Source: Paenibacillus sp. (GTDB taxonomy: Bacteria; Bacillota; Bacilli; Paenibacillales; Paenibacillaceae). Taken from it: a DNA stretch of 64,000 bases. Both the position numbers and the translations under genes were made by a program. The DNA is taken from NCBI GenBank assembly GCA_017512705.1, contig JAFWEX010000150.1, forward strand, positions 248,001 through 312,000. The letters run 5' to 3'. Shown here one piece after another: positions 28,856 through 38,203 of this stretch. The stretch's first letter is position 1. Each line of letters begins with the position of its first letter. Below the pieces are notes generated by a model. It searched no databases and had not been told where the DNA came from. It saw nothing but the letters and a program-made list of their open reading frames with translations.

Positions 28856-30511
28856 TTATTCAAAATAAGCACCCGCGTAAGACTCGGTTCCGAGCGGAGA
28901 TGTGACAAAACCTTGCAGGTTAGCTTTTCCAGCCAGAATCGGTGTTGTATGCACAAGCGGAATCCACGGGGCATCTTCCTTGATAATGACTTGCGCCTGT
29001 TGGTACAGTTCAGCACGTTTGTCCTGATCCGTCTCTGTCTGTGCTTTCGTAAGCAAGGTGTGCAGCTCTTCGTTCACATAATAACTGCGGTTGTTGCCTG
29101 GTATCGCGTCTTTGTCCAGCAGTGTGTACAGGAAGTTATCGGGATCACCGTTGTCTCCCGTCCAACCGAGCATGTAGATATCGTCCTTCTCCCCGGCTTT
29201 GGAATCTTCCAGATACGTTGCCCACTCCGGAGATTCGATCGTTATTTTGACACCGATTTTCTCGAAATCGGCCTGAATCGCCTCTGCGACCTTCTTGCCA
29301 TCTGGCATGTACGGCCGGGATACGGGCATCGCATAAAATGTTACCGGATCTGGCAGACCATCAGGGAAGCCGGCCTCAGCAAGCAGAGCTTTTGCTTTTT
29401 CCAAGTTATAGGCATAGTCTTCAATCTCATCGTTATAGCCCCACAGCGTAGGCGGCATCGGGTTCACCGCAGGCTTCGCCTGTCCAGCAAAGAAAGCATC
29501 GATGATGGCTTGTTTGTTCACCGCATGGTTAAGGGCTTGTCTGACTTTGACGTTATCGAACGGTTTTTTCTTAAAATTAAAGCCAAGATAAGCCACGTTG
29601 AACGGTGGACGTTCAATCTTCTGCAGCTCGCTATTACTCTCCAGAATGCTCAGATCATCCGGGTTCAGATCTTCCATGATATCGATCTCGCCGTTCTGCA
29701 AAGCATTGAAACGAGCGGTGTTATCCGGAATGGAGCGAACAATCACTTTGTTCAGCTTCGGGAACCCTTCCTTCCAGTATTCGGCATTCTTCTCCAGCGT
29801 GATCGAGTCGTTCCGCTTCCACTCTTTGAAGACAAATGGGCCGGTACCTACAGGCTCGCTTTTGAAGTTCTCTTTTTTCTCCTGAATCGCTGTTGGACTG
29901 CCTATACCAAACGGGGTCATCGCAATATTTTGCAGGAAAGGAGCTTGTGGTTGGTTCAGGGTAAACTCCACCGTCGATTCATCGAGCGCCTTCACTTCCT
30001 TGATCACACGTGCTCCCTCTGGTCCAAACATGGAATCATAATAGTCGAAGGAATCACCTTCGAATTTATATTCACTTGCCGGATCACTCCAGCGATTAAA
30101 ATTGAATACTACGGCATCCGCGTTGAAGTCAGTACCATCATGGAACTTCACTCCGGATTTGAGCTTAAACACATACTTGAGCCCGTCTGCGGAAATCTCC
30201 CAGCTCTCGGCCAATCCAGGTACGACTTCGGTTCCACCCTCCTTATAATCGAGGAGCGAATCAAACACCTGATGCCCAATCTTGAGGGATTCCCCATCTG
30301 TTACAATCGAAGGATCAAGCGCTACTGAGTCTCCTCCACGACCCATGATCATCGTATCCTGAGCAGCTGTTTCTGTAGGAGGTTCATTGCCTTCCGCAGG
30401 TGCTGGCGTACCATCGCCGCCCTCCTTGCTGCTGGAGCAGCCCGATAAAACAAGTACTGTACTCAGTGCCAAAGTCAGAAAACCAGACATCCACTTTTTT
30501 CTCATTCGCAT
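28856..30511 (-). CDS. Peptide-binding lipoprotein of ABC importer (SBP family 5)
   Basis: A 551-aa extracytoplasmic solute receptor. The lipobox is LVLSGCSSS with the Cys near residue 25, followed by a Gly/Pro-rich linker. The family 5 fold is shown by the early DPSIVTDGESLKIGHQVFDSLL, by VKFHDGTDFNADAVVFNFNRW and by PFDNVKVRQALNHAVNKQAI. It is the first gene of the importer operon. The ATPase subunits that would power the importer are not encoded next to it. Confidence 0.94.
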   Translation of the reverse strand: MRMRKKWMSGFLTLALSTVLVLSGCSSSKEGGDGTPAPAEGNEPPTETAAQDTMIMGRGGDSVALDPSIVTDGESLKIGHQVFDSLLDYKEGGTEVVPGLAESWEISADGLKYVFKLKSGVKFHDGTDFNADAVVFNFNRWSDPASEYKFEGDSFDYYDSMFGPEGARVIKEVKALDESTVEFTLNQPQAPFLQNIAMTPFGIGSPTAIQEKKENFKSEPVGTGPFVFKEWKRNDSITLEKNAEYWKEGFPKLNKVIVRSIPDNTARFNALQNGEIDIMEDLNPDDLSILESNSELQKIERPPFNVAYLGFNFKKKPFDNVKVRQALNHAVNKQAIIDAFFAGQAKPAVNPMPPTLWGYNDEIEDYAYNLEKAKALLAEAGFPDGLPDPVTFYAMPVSRPYMPDGKKVAEAIQADFEKIGVKITIESPEWATYLEDSKAGEKDDIYMLGWTGDNGDPDNFLYTLLDKDAIPGNNRSYYVNEELHTLLTKAQTETDQDKRAELYQQAQVIIKEDAPWIPLVHTTPILAGKANLQGFVTSPLGTESYAGAYFE

Positions 30512-30812
30512 ACGTTACAACACCCTTCCCTGTCTCATAATGTGTGTGATGCTTGTGCCCGAAAAACGGCTCGCGGTCTGTGCGTGATGTTGTGGAGGTT
30601 TTGATACTTGCTGCCGAGTTCATCAGGTAATATCTCAGCAGATCATAATGACGTAATACTTGTATCATCTATATCAGGCTTTATATGCCTCTGATACCGC
30701 ATGCAGATATTGAACCAAGGTCAATAAGTGTTAGCAAGTTTCACTAGGGAAGGTAGAAAGATCTGTTCATTACGGAAACCTGCCAAGGGTCTACGTTTGG
30801 ATTGACTACATG

Positions 30813-30850
30813 GAGTGACTGTAATTGAGTGACTGTAATTGAGTGACTGC
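30813..30850. repeat. 14-bp tandem repeat, 2.7 copies
   Basis: The unit GAGTGACTGTAATT occurs at 30813-30826 and 30827-30840, with a partial third copy at 30841-30850. It is likely a slippage product. Confidence 0.9.
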
Positions 30851-31248
30851 AGGAGTGAAAAAAATATGATGATCTTGGAAGTGTAAAGCTATCCGATTCT
30901 AAATGCGTATCTAGTAGCATAGATCGTGAGCATTAGCCGTAGCTGTTTGTTACGAGAGTTTGTAGCCTGAGTTTGTAACGTGAGTTTATTTTCATAAGGT
31001 TATCAAACGGTTAGAGTGACGAGTAGTAAGAAAAGAAAGAAAGAAAGAAAGGGATTGGAACGGATCAACGACACTACATAACTTTACATGTTAAGGTTTT
31101 GTCATGATGAGGAGGTTTCTGTATTAAATCGTGGTGAAAAATATTTTCGTGTAACTTACTTTACATCACATTTACCGAATAGACAAGAGATTTACAAAGA
31201 ACCACCTTTAAATTCACGACTCGCGTCAGCGTTATTGACATTATGTAC

Positions 31249-31287
31249 AAAAAAGGAACACAGCTCGACAATAATCGCCCGTGTCCC
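31249..31287 (-). terminator. Terminator of the tail/lysis cluster
   Basis: GGGACAC pairs with GTGTTCC across a 19-base loop and is followed by TTTTTTG on the minus strand, about 55 bp past the lysozyme stop. Confidence 0.75.
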
Positions 31288-31341
31288 TTCATTCTTATCT
31301 CCACATCAGATCTATTCTTTCTCGAATTATATTGATCCAAT

Positions 31342-32325
31342 TTACTTTTTGAACATCCCTCTGCGGTACATCACGGTAATAAAACGATAAAAATCGTAGC
31401 TCGCTCCGTTATCAATGCTGAACAGTGGGTTTTTCGTATCATAGGCTAGTGCGGCATCTACAGCAGCTTTTGCCCAGACCGGAACTTCCATCTGCTGACG
31501 TGCCTGCAATTGATCAACTTGGGCTTTAAGCGCATCAAACGCAGCTTTTTCTTCGGCTGTCATCGGTTCGCCCCCTTTCGGTGGTGCAGTTGGCTGGCTC
31601 GGATTCGATGGTACCGAAGGTGTGGACGGGTTACTCGGAATCGATGGCTCTATCGGTTTCGTTGGAGGTAATGGGCTTGGAGCACCTGCTGCATATTTGG
31701 CTCGAAGCTGTGCCGCAGTCCCACTGAATTCATTCATATCCACATTGCCGCTGATCCCGTTCACCTTACCCGAGTCCGTGTATTGCCAGAATGTCCAGCG
31801 CTTCCACGCTGACTGATCTTCAGGCACACGTGTATTACTATATCGCGCGATCCACAGATCGTAGGAGCCCAAGGAAGCATCGAAATTTCTGGCAAACGCG
31901 TTGCCTGTATATATGATCGGTTTTACACCTGTCAGGCGCTGTAGTTCTGTTAAAAATGCTTTGGCGACCGTGTTCATCTGTGCTTTGCTCAGATTGTCCG
32001 GGTTGTTCTCGTAATCCAGGACCGGTGGCAATTGCAGTGTTTTGGCTCCCCCGATCGAGTTCAGCGTAGTCGCATAATGCGCGGCTTCTGCCTTCGCAAT
32101 CTCTACCGTTGTTCCGCGAAAGAAATGATAGGTTCCCACCATCATACCTGCTGCGAGTGCACCCGTTACGTTTTTCTTAAAATTCGGATCAATGTATGTC
32201 CGCCCTTCGGTAGCTTTGATAAACACAAATGTCATACCACTTGCCTTCACCTTAGGCCAGTCAATATTCCCCTGATACCGGGAGACGTCAATGCCCTGCG
32301 TGTTACCCGGAGTTCTATTTTGCAA
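31342..32325 (-). CDS. GH25 lysozyme (endolysin of the tail cluster)
   Basis: A 327-aa muramidase. Residues 8-190 are the GH25 barrel with GIDVSRYQGNIDWPKVK, FVFIKATEG and the catalytic-region PPVLDYENN. A Pro/Ser-rich linker (about residues 217-255) leads to a helical C-terminal domain ending in FYRFITVMYRRGMFKK that probably targets the wall. No signal peptide is present, so release depends on the holin encoded upstream. AAAGGG suits the TTG at 32325; a GTG at 32334 is too close to it. Confidence 0.9.
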   Translation of the reverse strand: MQNRTPGNTQGIDVSRYQGNIDWPKVKASGMTFVFIKATEGRTYIDPNFKKNVTGALAAGMMVGTYHFFRGTTVEIAKAEAAHYATTLNSIGGAKTLQLPPVLDYENNPDNLSKAQMNTVAKAFLTELQRLTGVKPIIYTGNAFARNFDASLGSYDLWIARYSNTRVPEDQSAWKRWTFWQYTDSGKVNGISGNVDMNEFSGTAAQLRAKYAAGAPSPLPPTKPIEPSIPSNPSTPSVPSNPSQPTAPPKGGEPMTAEEKAAFDALKAQVDQLQARQQMEVPVWAKAAVDAALAYDTKNPLFSIDNGASYDFYRFITVMYRRGMFKK

Positions 32326-32496
32326 AATTCTCACACCCTTTATGCGGCAAAATGCCGTTAGTATTTAGTGAATGCGGCCGGGTTACGTATTGCTTGTGTG
32401 CGTGTCCTTTTTGATAGCAAAAGAAAATGAATATACACTACTTCTGTTATCCAAAATCATCCCTGCTTTTCAGCAAACAAAAACGTGGAAAATTTA

Positions 32497-32991
32497 TTAC
32501 TTCTTAGCGTTATCTTTAGTTGCAAGTGCTTCTGTTTCATCCGAATTCAAACGGGAAATAGACTCTGAGGAAAGCGGAGGCAGGTTACCAGGAGGTCCCC
32601 CGGTCCCTCCCTTCCCTTTCAGTACCTCGATGGCCTGCCGAATGACCGGCGGGATCGGGGCACCCAGCTTGCCCCCATTTTCAATAATAGACAACAACTC
32701 ATTAGCGATATAAAAAAAGGCGACCGCATCCCTGAACAAATGTCCGTCTCCCAGAACACCGTCCACCAGATGAGCCACCGATACCATTGCAAATATAAAT
32801 ACCTTACGTGCGATCCCGAACATCCCGACATTACTCTCAAGTTTGCCCGTCATCCCCGCCGCTGCGATGCCTGTTAGATAGTCGAGGATGACGAAAAACA
32901 ACAGTACCCCTAACACAGCCGACCAACCTCCGTAAAAATAAGATAGCATCCAACTGCCAACGGCCAATACCCCTTTTCCTATGTTTTCCAA
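32497..32991 (-). CDS. Phage holin (TcdE/Cph1-type family)
   Basis: A 164-aa membrane protein with three to four hydrophobic segments (GGWSAVLGVLLFFVILDYLTG, VFIFAMVSVAHLVDGVL, AVAFFYIANELLSI) and the conserved DYLTGIAAA and IANELLSIIEN motifs of the holin_4 family. The C-terminal tail is Gly/Pro-rich and charged. It forms membrane holes that let the lysozyme reach the wall. The gene lies directly upstream of the lysozyme gene. Confidence 0.9.
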   Translation of the reverse strand: MENIGKGVLAVGSWMLSYFYGGWSAVLGVLLFFVILDYLTGIAAAGMTGKLESNVGMFGIARKVFIFAMVSVAHLVDGVLGDGHLFRDAVAFFYIANELLSIIENGGKLGAPIPPVIRQAIEVLKGKGGTGGPPGNLPPLSSESISRLNSDETEALATKDNAKK

Positions 32992-33119
32992 TCATTTACA
33001 CCTCTTCATATTTTATATATATTAAGATGCATTTTGATAATTAAAGACCATAAAGGCTTCACATAAAATTCCGCTATAATAACTTAGCCTTAAATTGTAT
33101 GAAGATATCCTCTCCAGTT

Positions 33120-33710
33120 TTAATAAACGTAAGATCCACTAAGATTAGCATTCCACATCTCCTTGTTGTCCAAAAGGATCCTATAAAGACGAACTCGCTT
33201 CCATTCTGACACACCACTATTACTAGAGGCATGTACCCGCAAATAGTATCTCCCTGCCAAATCTGAAACGTTCAGACTAATTGTAGTTCTTGTCGTCAGT
33301 GAACCTCGAAACGTTCGGGCATTATATATACCACCGCTCCCCATTTGATCTGTTGATGCAATAAAAATCCCATCCGATTGAATATGGGATGAGCCTTCCA
33401 ATGCAAAATCAAATATAACATTACTAACGTTAGTTAAATCTACTGGTGCACTTGTTACAACAGCTGCCTCCCCACCTCCTATGCTAGGGTTATATGCGTA
33501 ACATTCCACATGGTCTGATTGTTTAGTTACATATGAATGACTTCCCCACACAGCACCTCTTCTCATAGTCAATTTGGTAGACCAAACAGGCCTCCATTGT
33601 CCCCCTGATTTAGCATAAATTTGTTGCACTTCCCGCCAATTACCTGAAACGTTCACAGAAACTCTATTAGGCTTCTTCCAGATGCCTTTTATGTTAATAT
33701 CTAATGCCAT
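33120..33710 (-). CDS. Phage tail accessory/fibre-tip protein, function unknown
   Basis: A 196-aa protein. The N-terminus has IYAKSGGQWRPVW, a YxKxGGxW repeat common in tail-tip and receptor-binding proteins of Gram-positive phages. The remainder looks like a beta-sandwich domain rich in Ser/Gly/Tyr. The gene is more AT-rich than the baseplate genes. Its place just after the fibre gene suggests a receptor-binding or fibre-associated role, which is inference. Confidence 0.65.
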   Translation of the reverse strand: MALDINIKGIWKKPNRVSVNVSGNWREVQQIYAKSGGQWRPVWSTKLTMRRGAVWGSHSYVTKQSDHVECYAYNPSIGGGEAAVVTSAPVDLTNVSNVIFDFALEGSSHIQSDGIFIASTDQMGSGGIYNARTFRGSLTTRTTISLNVSDLAGRYYLRVHASSNSGVSEWKRVRLYRILLDNKEMWNANLSGSYVY

Positions 33711-33727
33711 AATCTATGCCCTCCATT

Positions 33728-34651
33728 CTATGAATACTGGTACCAGATATCTCCATCTTTTCCACCTGAAGGCGTGTTAGAAGAAATTATATGCCTGTTC
33801 TTAGCGTCAACAACAGATTGAATAACATCAGGACTCCATGGAGACCACACCCCGTTTTCTTTTGTTCTTATATACAAGGTAGGCTTACCACCATTCAGTG
33901 TACTTGCTTTCTGAAGAACATAAATCTCACCATTTGTATGACACTGGACGTCCACATACCACCATTCATTAACATTAGGTGGCGATGGGGCATTTGTAAG
34001 ATTATTTCCATTGTATTGTCCGTTAGCCACCAAGGAATTAAGATCGATCCCGGAAGCTAGTTTATTCTTGCCGTTATCCGCTGTTAGTTGGTGCTTTTGC
34101 CACACTACACTCTGATCAACGACTTGTTTCCACGGACCCCAGGTATCATTGGAATTTGTCCCCGTTCTGTGATAAATAGCTCCCGTTGTCCCACCTGAAG
34201 CATATTCATGGGTAACCCCACCGCTGTCATCATTCCACCCCTTTAATCCTTGCAAAACAACAAAGAGTTCGGCAGGCAGGCCAACAGTAGAACCTGTTTT
34301 AAATGAATATGCGATACTCTTAATATAATCACTAGGTTTTGTAGGTATCCCTCTAGTATCTGGAATTAGCCTTGGAATAGCGCCATCCACTGCCGCTTTT
34401 ACCGCCTTCTCCGTCGCCGCCACCGTCTCGGACGTACCGTCCGTTTTATTGGACAACTGCACCTTCCCTTTCTGCGTCAAAGACGCATCGGGGATATCCA
34501 TCTTGCTCACCGCCTCACGAAGCGCATCCAGATCCGTCTGAGTGGCCACGCCTGCATCAATTTTTTCAAAAATCCCGTTAATACTCTCCCTGCTAACAGT
34601 CTCGTTACCTAATGGGAGAGATAACTTAAGTCGATCGGTTTCTTGTGGCAT
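33728..34651 (-). CDS. Phage tail fibre protein
   Basis: A 307-aa fibre. The N-terminal part (about residues 1-100) contains DASLTQKGKVQLSNKTDGTSE and TAATEKAVKAAVDG, the repeat typical of phage tail fibres and collars. The C-terminal part is Gly/Asn/Trp-rich beta structure with repeated WGPW/WSPW motifs and should contact the target cell. Its ATG overlaps the stop of the upstream gene as TAATG, and AGGTG is eight bases ahead. Base composition drops toward the C-terminal coding part, as expected for a fast-changing specificity region. Confidence 0.85.
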   Translation of the reverse strand: MPQETDRLKLSLPLGNETVSRESINGIFEKIDAGVATQTDLDALREAVSKMDIPDASLTQKGKVQLSNKTDGTSETVAATEKAVKAAVDGAIPRLIPDTRGIPTKPSDYIKSIAYSFKTGSTVGLPAELFVVLQGLKGWNDDSGGVTHEYASGGTTGAIYHRTGTNSNDTWGPWKQVVDQSVVWQKHQLTADNGKNKLASGIDLNSLVANGQYNGNNLTNAPSPPNVNEWWYVDVQCHTNGEIYVLQKASTLNGGKPTLYIRTKENGVWSPWSPDVIQSVVDAKNRHIISSNTPSGGKDGDIWYQYS

Positions 34652-35226
34652 TACGCCCACACCTCCAGTTCATTCCACGTCAAAGACGCGGCATCGAGTT
34701 CATCCCACGTTTTCTGTCTCTTATCCAAATCGTCCCACACCAGATACCGATATTCATACTCCACGACCATATGGGCTGGTTTCAGTTCATCAATGGCCCG
34801 TTTCAGATCATCGATATTGGGCGGAATGCCCATCGTGTCCACAAAGCTCACTGTAAAACTCCATGCTTCCGGCTGAAACGTCACATCCACTTTGCCACCC
34901 GCATAGGCCTCAGCCACATTCGCAACCAGTCTACCTGAAAATGTGCCTGCTCCGCGCAACTTCGACTCCACCACCGCACGGCGCTGCTCCACAGGTTTGA
35001 GACGATCTGTCTCAATGCCCAGCTCCTGCTCCCAGAAGTTCAGTCCCCACGTCGCCGTACGGACAAAAAACTGGTCCAACGTCTCGTTCAGTGCCTGATA
35101 CAGCAGATCCATCTCGCTACCTTTGGTCTGCATATCCGCCTGCATGACACGCGAAGTCTCGTAATATTGGGGCAAATAAGAGAACAGCTCCAGCCCTTTT
35201 TCACTCTTCAGCTCCACACTACTCAT
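34651..35226 (-). CDS. Baseplate/tail protein of XkdU (YmfQ, DUF2313) type
   Basis: A 191-aa protein beginning MSSVELKSEKGLELFSYLPQYYETSRVMQ, the usual start of the YmfQ-like tail protein family; ELGIETDRLKPVEQRRAVVESKLRGAGT is the most conserved section. It links the baseplate wedge to the fibre in Myoviridae-type tails. It overlaps the XkdT-like gene by eight bases and the fibre gene by one base. Confidence 0.85.
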   Translation of the reverse strand: MSSVELKSEKGLELFSYLPQYYETSRVMQADMQTKGSEMDLLYQALNETLDQFFVRTATWGLNFWEQELGIETDRLKPVEQRRAVVESKLRGAGTFSGRLVANVAEAYAGGKVDVTFQPEAWSFTVSFVDTMGIPPNIDDLKRAIDELKPAHMVVEYEYRYLVWDDLDKRQKTWDELDAASLTWNELEVWA

Positions 35227-36358
35227 GCACATCCACCGTCCCAAGTACAGCCACTTGGCTGGTGGTCATCTCGATATTCTGGTCGCTTATTCCATTCACG
35301 GTCAGCTCCGAATAGTCGATAATCGGCGGAATGTCGAGCAAAATCGCAGCAATCCGGGTGTAACGTACAAGTGGATCGGCAAAAGCAAGCTGCTTCAAAT
35401 ACGCGGTCACCCCGCGTTCGATTAGTGCCCGTACATCCGCCAGCGTCGCATCACTTGCCAGCGTCAGCTTCACCTGGATGTTTATCGGCACTTCCTCTGC
35501 CGGCATGACTGTTACCACAGGACCAGCTGGAGCAACGCCTTCGCCCTGTCCATCCTGCGTTGGATCAATGTACTTTTGCACCGCAGCCACCAAATCTGAA
35601 CCTGCAGCACGCTTGTCCGTATCAAGCAGGTAGAGTCCCACCGTTCCCGGACCCTGCCATAGCGGGATTACCCGTGTTGCCCCAACGCCCGGCACTTCAC
35701 TGGCCCATTGTATATATTGTGCCTTATTGCCGCTGGTCCCCTGGTTACGGACCTTGGCATAAAAGCGCTCCAGCAGCGCGGTATCCGCCTCCACGTCTGC
35801 ACCGCCTTTAATGACGTCCGTGTTTACCACAGACGTAACACCACTCACGGGTGTAGACAGCACCGTTACCGTACCCGCTGGCACGTTGCTCTCTTTTCCA
35901 GCAACGAGAGCACGCACACCTACACTCCCGAGACCATCCTCATCCAGCTCTACACGACCGACCGTTTCATATTCGAGCGACGCTTCACCAGACACTTCAT
36001 CCGCAAGCGTGGCCACAACCGTACCTACTGGCACAACTTTTCCCGGCATACCCGTGAAGTTCACTGTACCTTGTGCAGCTACCGCCGCCCTGCGCGTAAT
36101 CCCGTGCTCTCCAGCTCGCAAATCCAACTCTTCCGAACGAAAATTCGGATCAGTGCTCGCCGCGGTACTGGCAAATCCACGCCGTAGCAGCTCCTGCGCC
36201 CACAACGCCGCCTCGGACAGCATAAAAGCAACCGGAGCTTCTGCATCCCACAAAAACGAACCTTCCGACTTATCCAGATCCGCGGGCAGACGATCCAGCA
36301 TGCGCTGCATAATCTGTTCCTCTGTCTGGTCCTCCAAATAACGCGGAATCTCAGCCAT
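35219..36358 (-). CDS. Baseplate J-family protein (XkdT type)
   Basis: A 379-aa baseplate wedge protein. Recognisable parts are RYLEDQTEEQIMQRMLDRLP, LRAGEHGITRR and the central TSVVNTDVIKGGADVEADTALLERF followed by NKAQYIQWASEVPGVGATRVIP, all standard for the gpJ family. It forms the wedge ring around the central hub of contractile tails. Confidence 0.93.
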   Translation of the reverse strand: MAEIPRYLEDQTEEQIMQRMLDRLPADLDKSEGSFLWDAEAPVAFMLSEAALWAQELLRRGFASTAASTDPNFRSEELDLRAGEHGITRRAAVAAQGTVNFTGMPGKVVPVGTVVATLADEVSGEASLEYETVGRVELDEDGLGSVGVRALVAGKESNVPAGTVTVLSTPVSGVTSVVNTDVIKGGADVEADTALLERFYAKVRNQGTSGNKAQYIQWASEVPGVGATRVIPLWQGPGTVGLYLLDTDKRAAGSDLVAAVQKYIDPTQDGQGEGVAPAGPVVTVMPAEEVPINIQVKLTLASDATLADVRALIERGVTAYLKQLAFADPLVRYTRIAAILLDIPPIIDYSELTVNGISDQNIEMTTSQVAVLGTVDVHE

Positions 36359-36362
36359 CCCG

Positions 36363-36818
36363 TCAGATCACCTCACTTTCCAAAATAAACATCTCATCTT
36401 GCACACTCATCACCCGACACGTAAACTTGCACTGCTCCCGGTTCCAATCAAACGTAAACTGGTCCACCCCATCAGTACGCGGATCAGTCAGGAGGGTTTC
36501 CGTTGCCATCCTGGCAATTTCACTCTCCATTACACCGCGACTGTCATCCTGCCCCACCAGATCCTCCAGCTCCGAGCCGTAGTCGCGGGAATAGATCACA
36601 TGTCTGTAGCGCGGGGTCTTGATCGCCTTGATGCACCACTGCACCCACGCCTCATGTCCATCTGCCTTAGCTACTTTGCCACTTGGGGTCATCACGAAAT
36701 CACCGGTGTCATAATCGAACCGCCAGCTTCGCCCAAAGCGTACCTCTTCCGAATCCACCTCGGGCAACACTTCTTCATCTCCCCAAATCATTCCTGTTTC
36801 CGGGAACAAACTAGGCAT
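36363..36818 (-). CDS. Tail protein of XkdS (DUF2634) type
   Basis: A 151-aa baseplate protein equivalent in position to gp25-like wedge proteins. The segment KTPRYRHVIYSRDYGSELEDLVG is the family hallmark. The ATG at 36818 overlaps the end of the preceding gene by eight bases, indicating coupling. Confidence 0.88.
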   Translation of the reverse strand: MPSLFPETGMIWGDEEVLPEVDSEEVRFGRSWRFDYDTGDFVMTPSGKVAKADGHEAWVQWCIKAIKTPRYRHVIYSRDYGSELEDLVGQDDSRGVMESEIARMATETLLTDPRTDGVDQFTFDWNREQCKFTCRVMSVQDEMFILESEVI

Positions 36819-37221
36819 GCGCACTCACCACCTTACACAGCACCACGATATCGTTACCACCATTCACTCGCATTGCCAGCACGCGATCTCCGGCTTTCAG
36901 TCCTTTACCCAGAGACCAGACCGCTTCTTCCACTTCCCCTTTTTGCAAAAGAAACCTTCCCGTGCCCGTCGTACCGCCGTTTGCCACGTCAGAAATGCCG
37001 GAGATGGCGCCATTTATCTCGCGCTCCGGCAATCCCAGCGTGCCCGGCAGCTCGGCCACGAGATAGTCTTGCACTTCGTGCTTGAAGTCGTCCAGCTTCA
37101 CACCGGACGCCGTCATCGTACCCAGCACGGCCCCCAGACCGCTCACAGCCTGACGGGAATGCGTGCTCATTGCTCCCCGCATCGCATCGGCAAAATGTGC
37201 ATACGGATCTTCTTTATTCAA
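36811..37221 (-). CDS. Tail protein of XkdR (DUF2577) type
   Basis: A 136-aa small baseplate-associated protein. GDRVLAMRVNGGNDIVVLCKV at the C-terminus and its position between XkdQ- and XkdS-like genes match the DUF2577 family. The start is TTG with AAGGAGG upstream, and the gene overlaps its predecessor by eight bases. Confidence 0.8.
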   Translation of the reverse strand: MNKEDPYAHFADAMRGAMSTHSRQAVSGLGAVLGTMTASGVKLDDFKHEVQDYLVAELPGTLGLPEREINGAISGISDVANGGTTGTGRFLLQKGEVEEAVWSLGKGLKAGDRVLAMRVNGGNDIVVLCKVVSAHA

Positions 37222-38203
37222 GGTAATACCTCCTTTTCACCAGTTCCGCCGTGCCCAGCTCCAGCGTCATTGTACCCGGTCCAGCCGAGAGGTCCCGGCT
37301 GACCGACATCACAATCAACTTTAGACCTTTCAGTGTGACTGCATCCCCGGCGCGAACCGTGTTGATATCCGGAACTGAGACGGTAAAGGTCTCTTGGATA
37401 CCCGTCAACTTGCTTTTCGCCAGTTTTTTCGCAGCGTCTGTTGTCTTCACCTGATCGTCTTCGATCAGTTTTTGCAGTGTACCGAGTCGTTCTGTATCAC
37501 CCTGCTCAATCGCCAGTACTTTTGAAGGAACCTCTTTCCCATCACCACCAGAATCCGATGCAGCCATCACTTTTACTTTCGTAACTGCACCTTCGAGCGT
37601 ACGCATCTGCGTTAGGTCGATCAGTCGATCCAGCGCATGCACCTTTGCATTGCTACCGATCTTAAACAGCTGTAGTCCACCAGGTGTCATCCTTGGGTGG
37701 TACATGTCTCCACCAGACTTGGCCGTTTCCTTCAGATCGGCAAACATCATTGAGAAAATCGTCTGCGACCGATATACTGCCTTGCCCAGCTTTGTCTTGA
37801 TTTCCGGCAATGAAGCCAGAGGGATTTTCCATTCCTTGGCGTACGCTTTGAGCCGCTGCACTGCAGTCTGATCCTTGGGAAACAGGAACTCATCCTCTGA
37901 TTTTTCGAGATAAATCATTCGGTCGTAGACCGTAAGGGATAATCGTTTGGTGCCACTGTTTGAACTTTCTGCCTCCCAGATGACCGCCGGATGCAACAGG
38001 TGCACCATCGACTTTTCGCCAAAAGGAACCCCGTTGATCCGTACCGCCATTCCCGGTGCAATGGCAGGTAAACCTGAAGACGCCGACACGGCCATCCGAA
38101 TATTCGCCTGATAGGCGATCTGATCGAGTGAATCTTTGAGCGTTATCGTCTCCACCAGCTTGGTCATATCATGCTTGTCATCGACAATGACTTTGTATGT
38201 CAT
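37214..38203 (-). CDS. Baseplate hub protein of XkdQ type
   Basis: A 329-aa protein related to XkdQ/YqbQ, which corresponds to the gpD/gp27 hub fold. Features are DSLDQIAYQANIRM at the N-terminus, LTVYDRMIYLEKSEDEFLFPK in the middle and DINTVRAGDAVTLKGLKLIVMSVSRDL near the C-terminus. It couples the tail tube to the baseplate. Its ATGA overlaps the LysM protein stop. Confidence 0.87.
   Translation of the reverse strand: MTYKVIVDDKHDMTKLVETITLKDSLDQIAYQANIRMAVSASSGLPAIAPGMAVRINGVPFGEKSMVHLLHPAVIWEAESSNSGTKRLSLTVYDRMIYLEKSEDEFLFPKDQTAVQRLKAYAKEWKIPLASLPEIKTKLGKAVYRSQTIFSMMFADLKETAKSGGDMYHPRMTPGGLQLFKIGSNAKVHALDRLIDLTQMRTLEGAVTKVKVMAASDSGGDGKEVPSKVLAIEQGDTERLGTLQKLIEDDQVKTTDAAKKLAKSKLTGIQETFTVSVPDINTVRAGDAVTLKGLKLIVMSVSRDLSAGPGTMTLELGTAELVKRRYYLE

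Larger units (their letters stand above)
30512..31341. other. Gene-poor 830 bp between tail cluster and peptide importer
   Basis: No convincing gene. It contains three tandem copies of a 14-bp unit (30813-30850), a looser set of GAGTTTGTA-type repeats (30955-30985), a (GAAA)n tract around 31031-31053 and the terminator of the tail cluster at 31249-31287. The importer promoter must lie in its left part, but no clear -35/-10 pair was found. A 100-codon plus-strand frame at 31088-31390 overlaps the lysozyme gene and looks non-coding. Confidence 0.5.

Noticed and set aside
28844-30328. 494-codon plus-strand open frame
   Set aside because: It lies wholly antisense to the peptide-binding lipoprotein gene, shows no domain, has no ribosome site and its composition follows from the opposite strand's codons.
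30955-31053. CRISPR-like repeat array
   Set aside because: The GAGTTTGTA and GAAA repeats are short, imperfect and without regular spacers.
31088-31390. 100-codon plus-strand frame at the end of the tail cluster
   Set aside because: It overlaps the lysozyme gene and its terminator, lacks a ribosome site and resembles no family.
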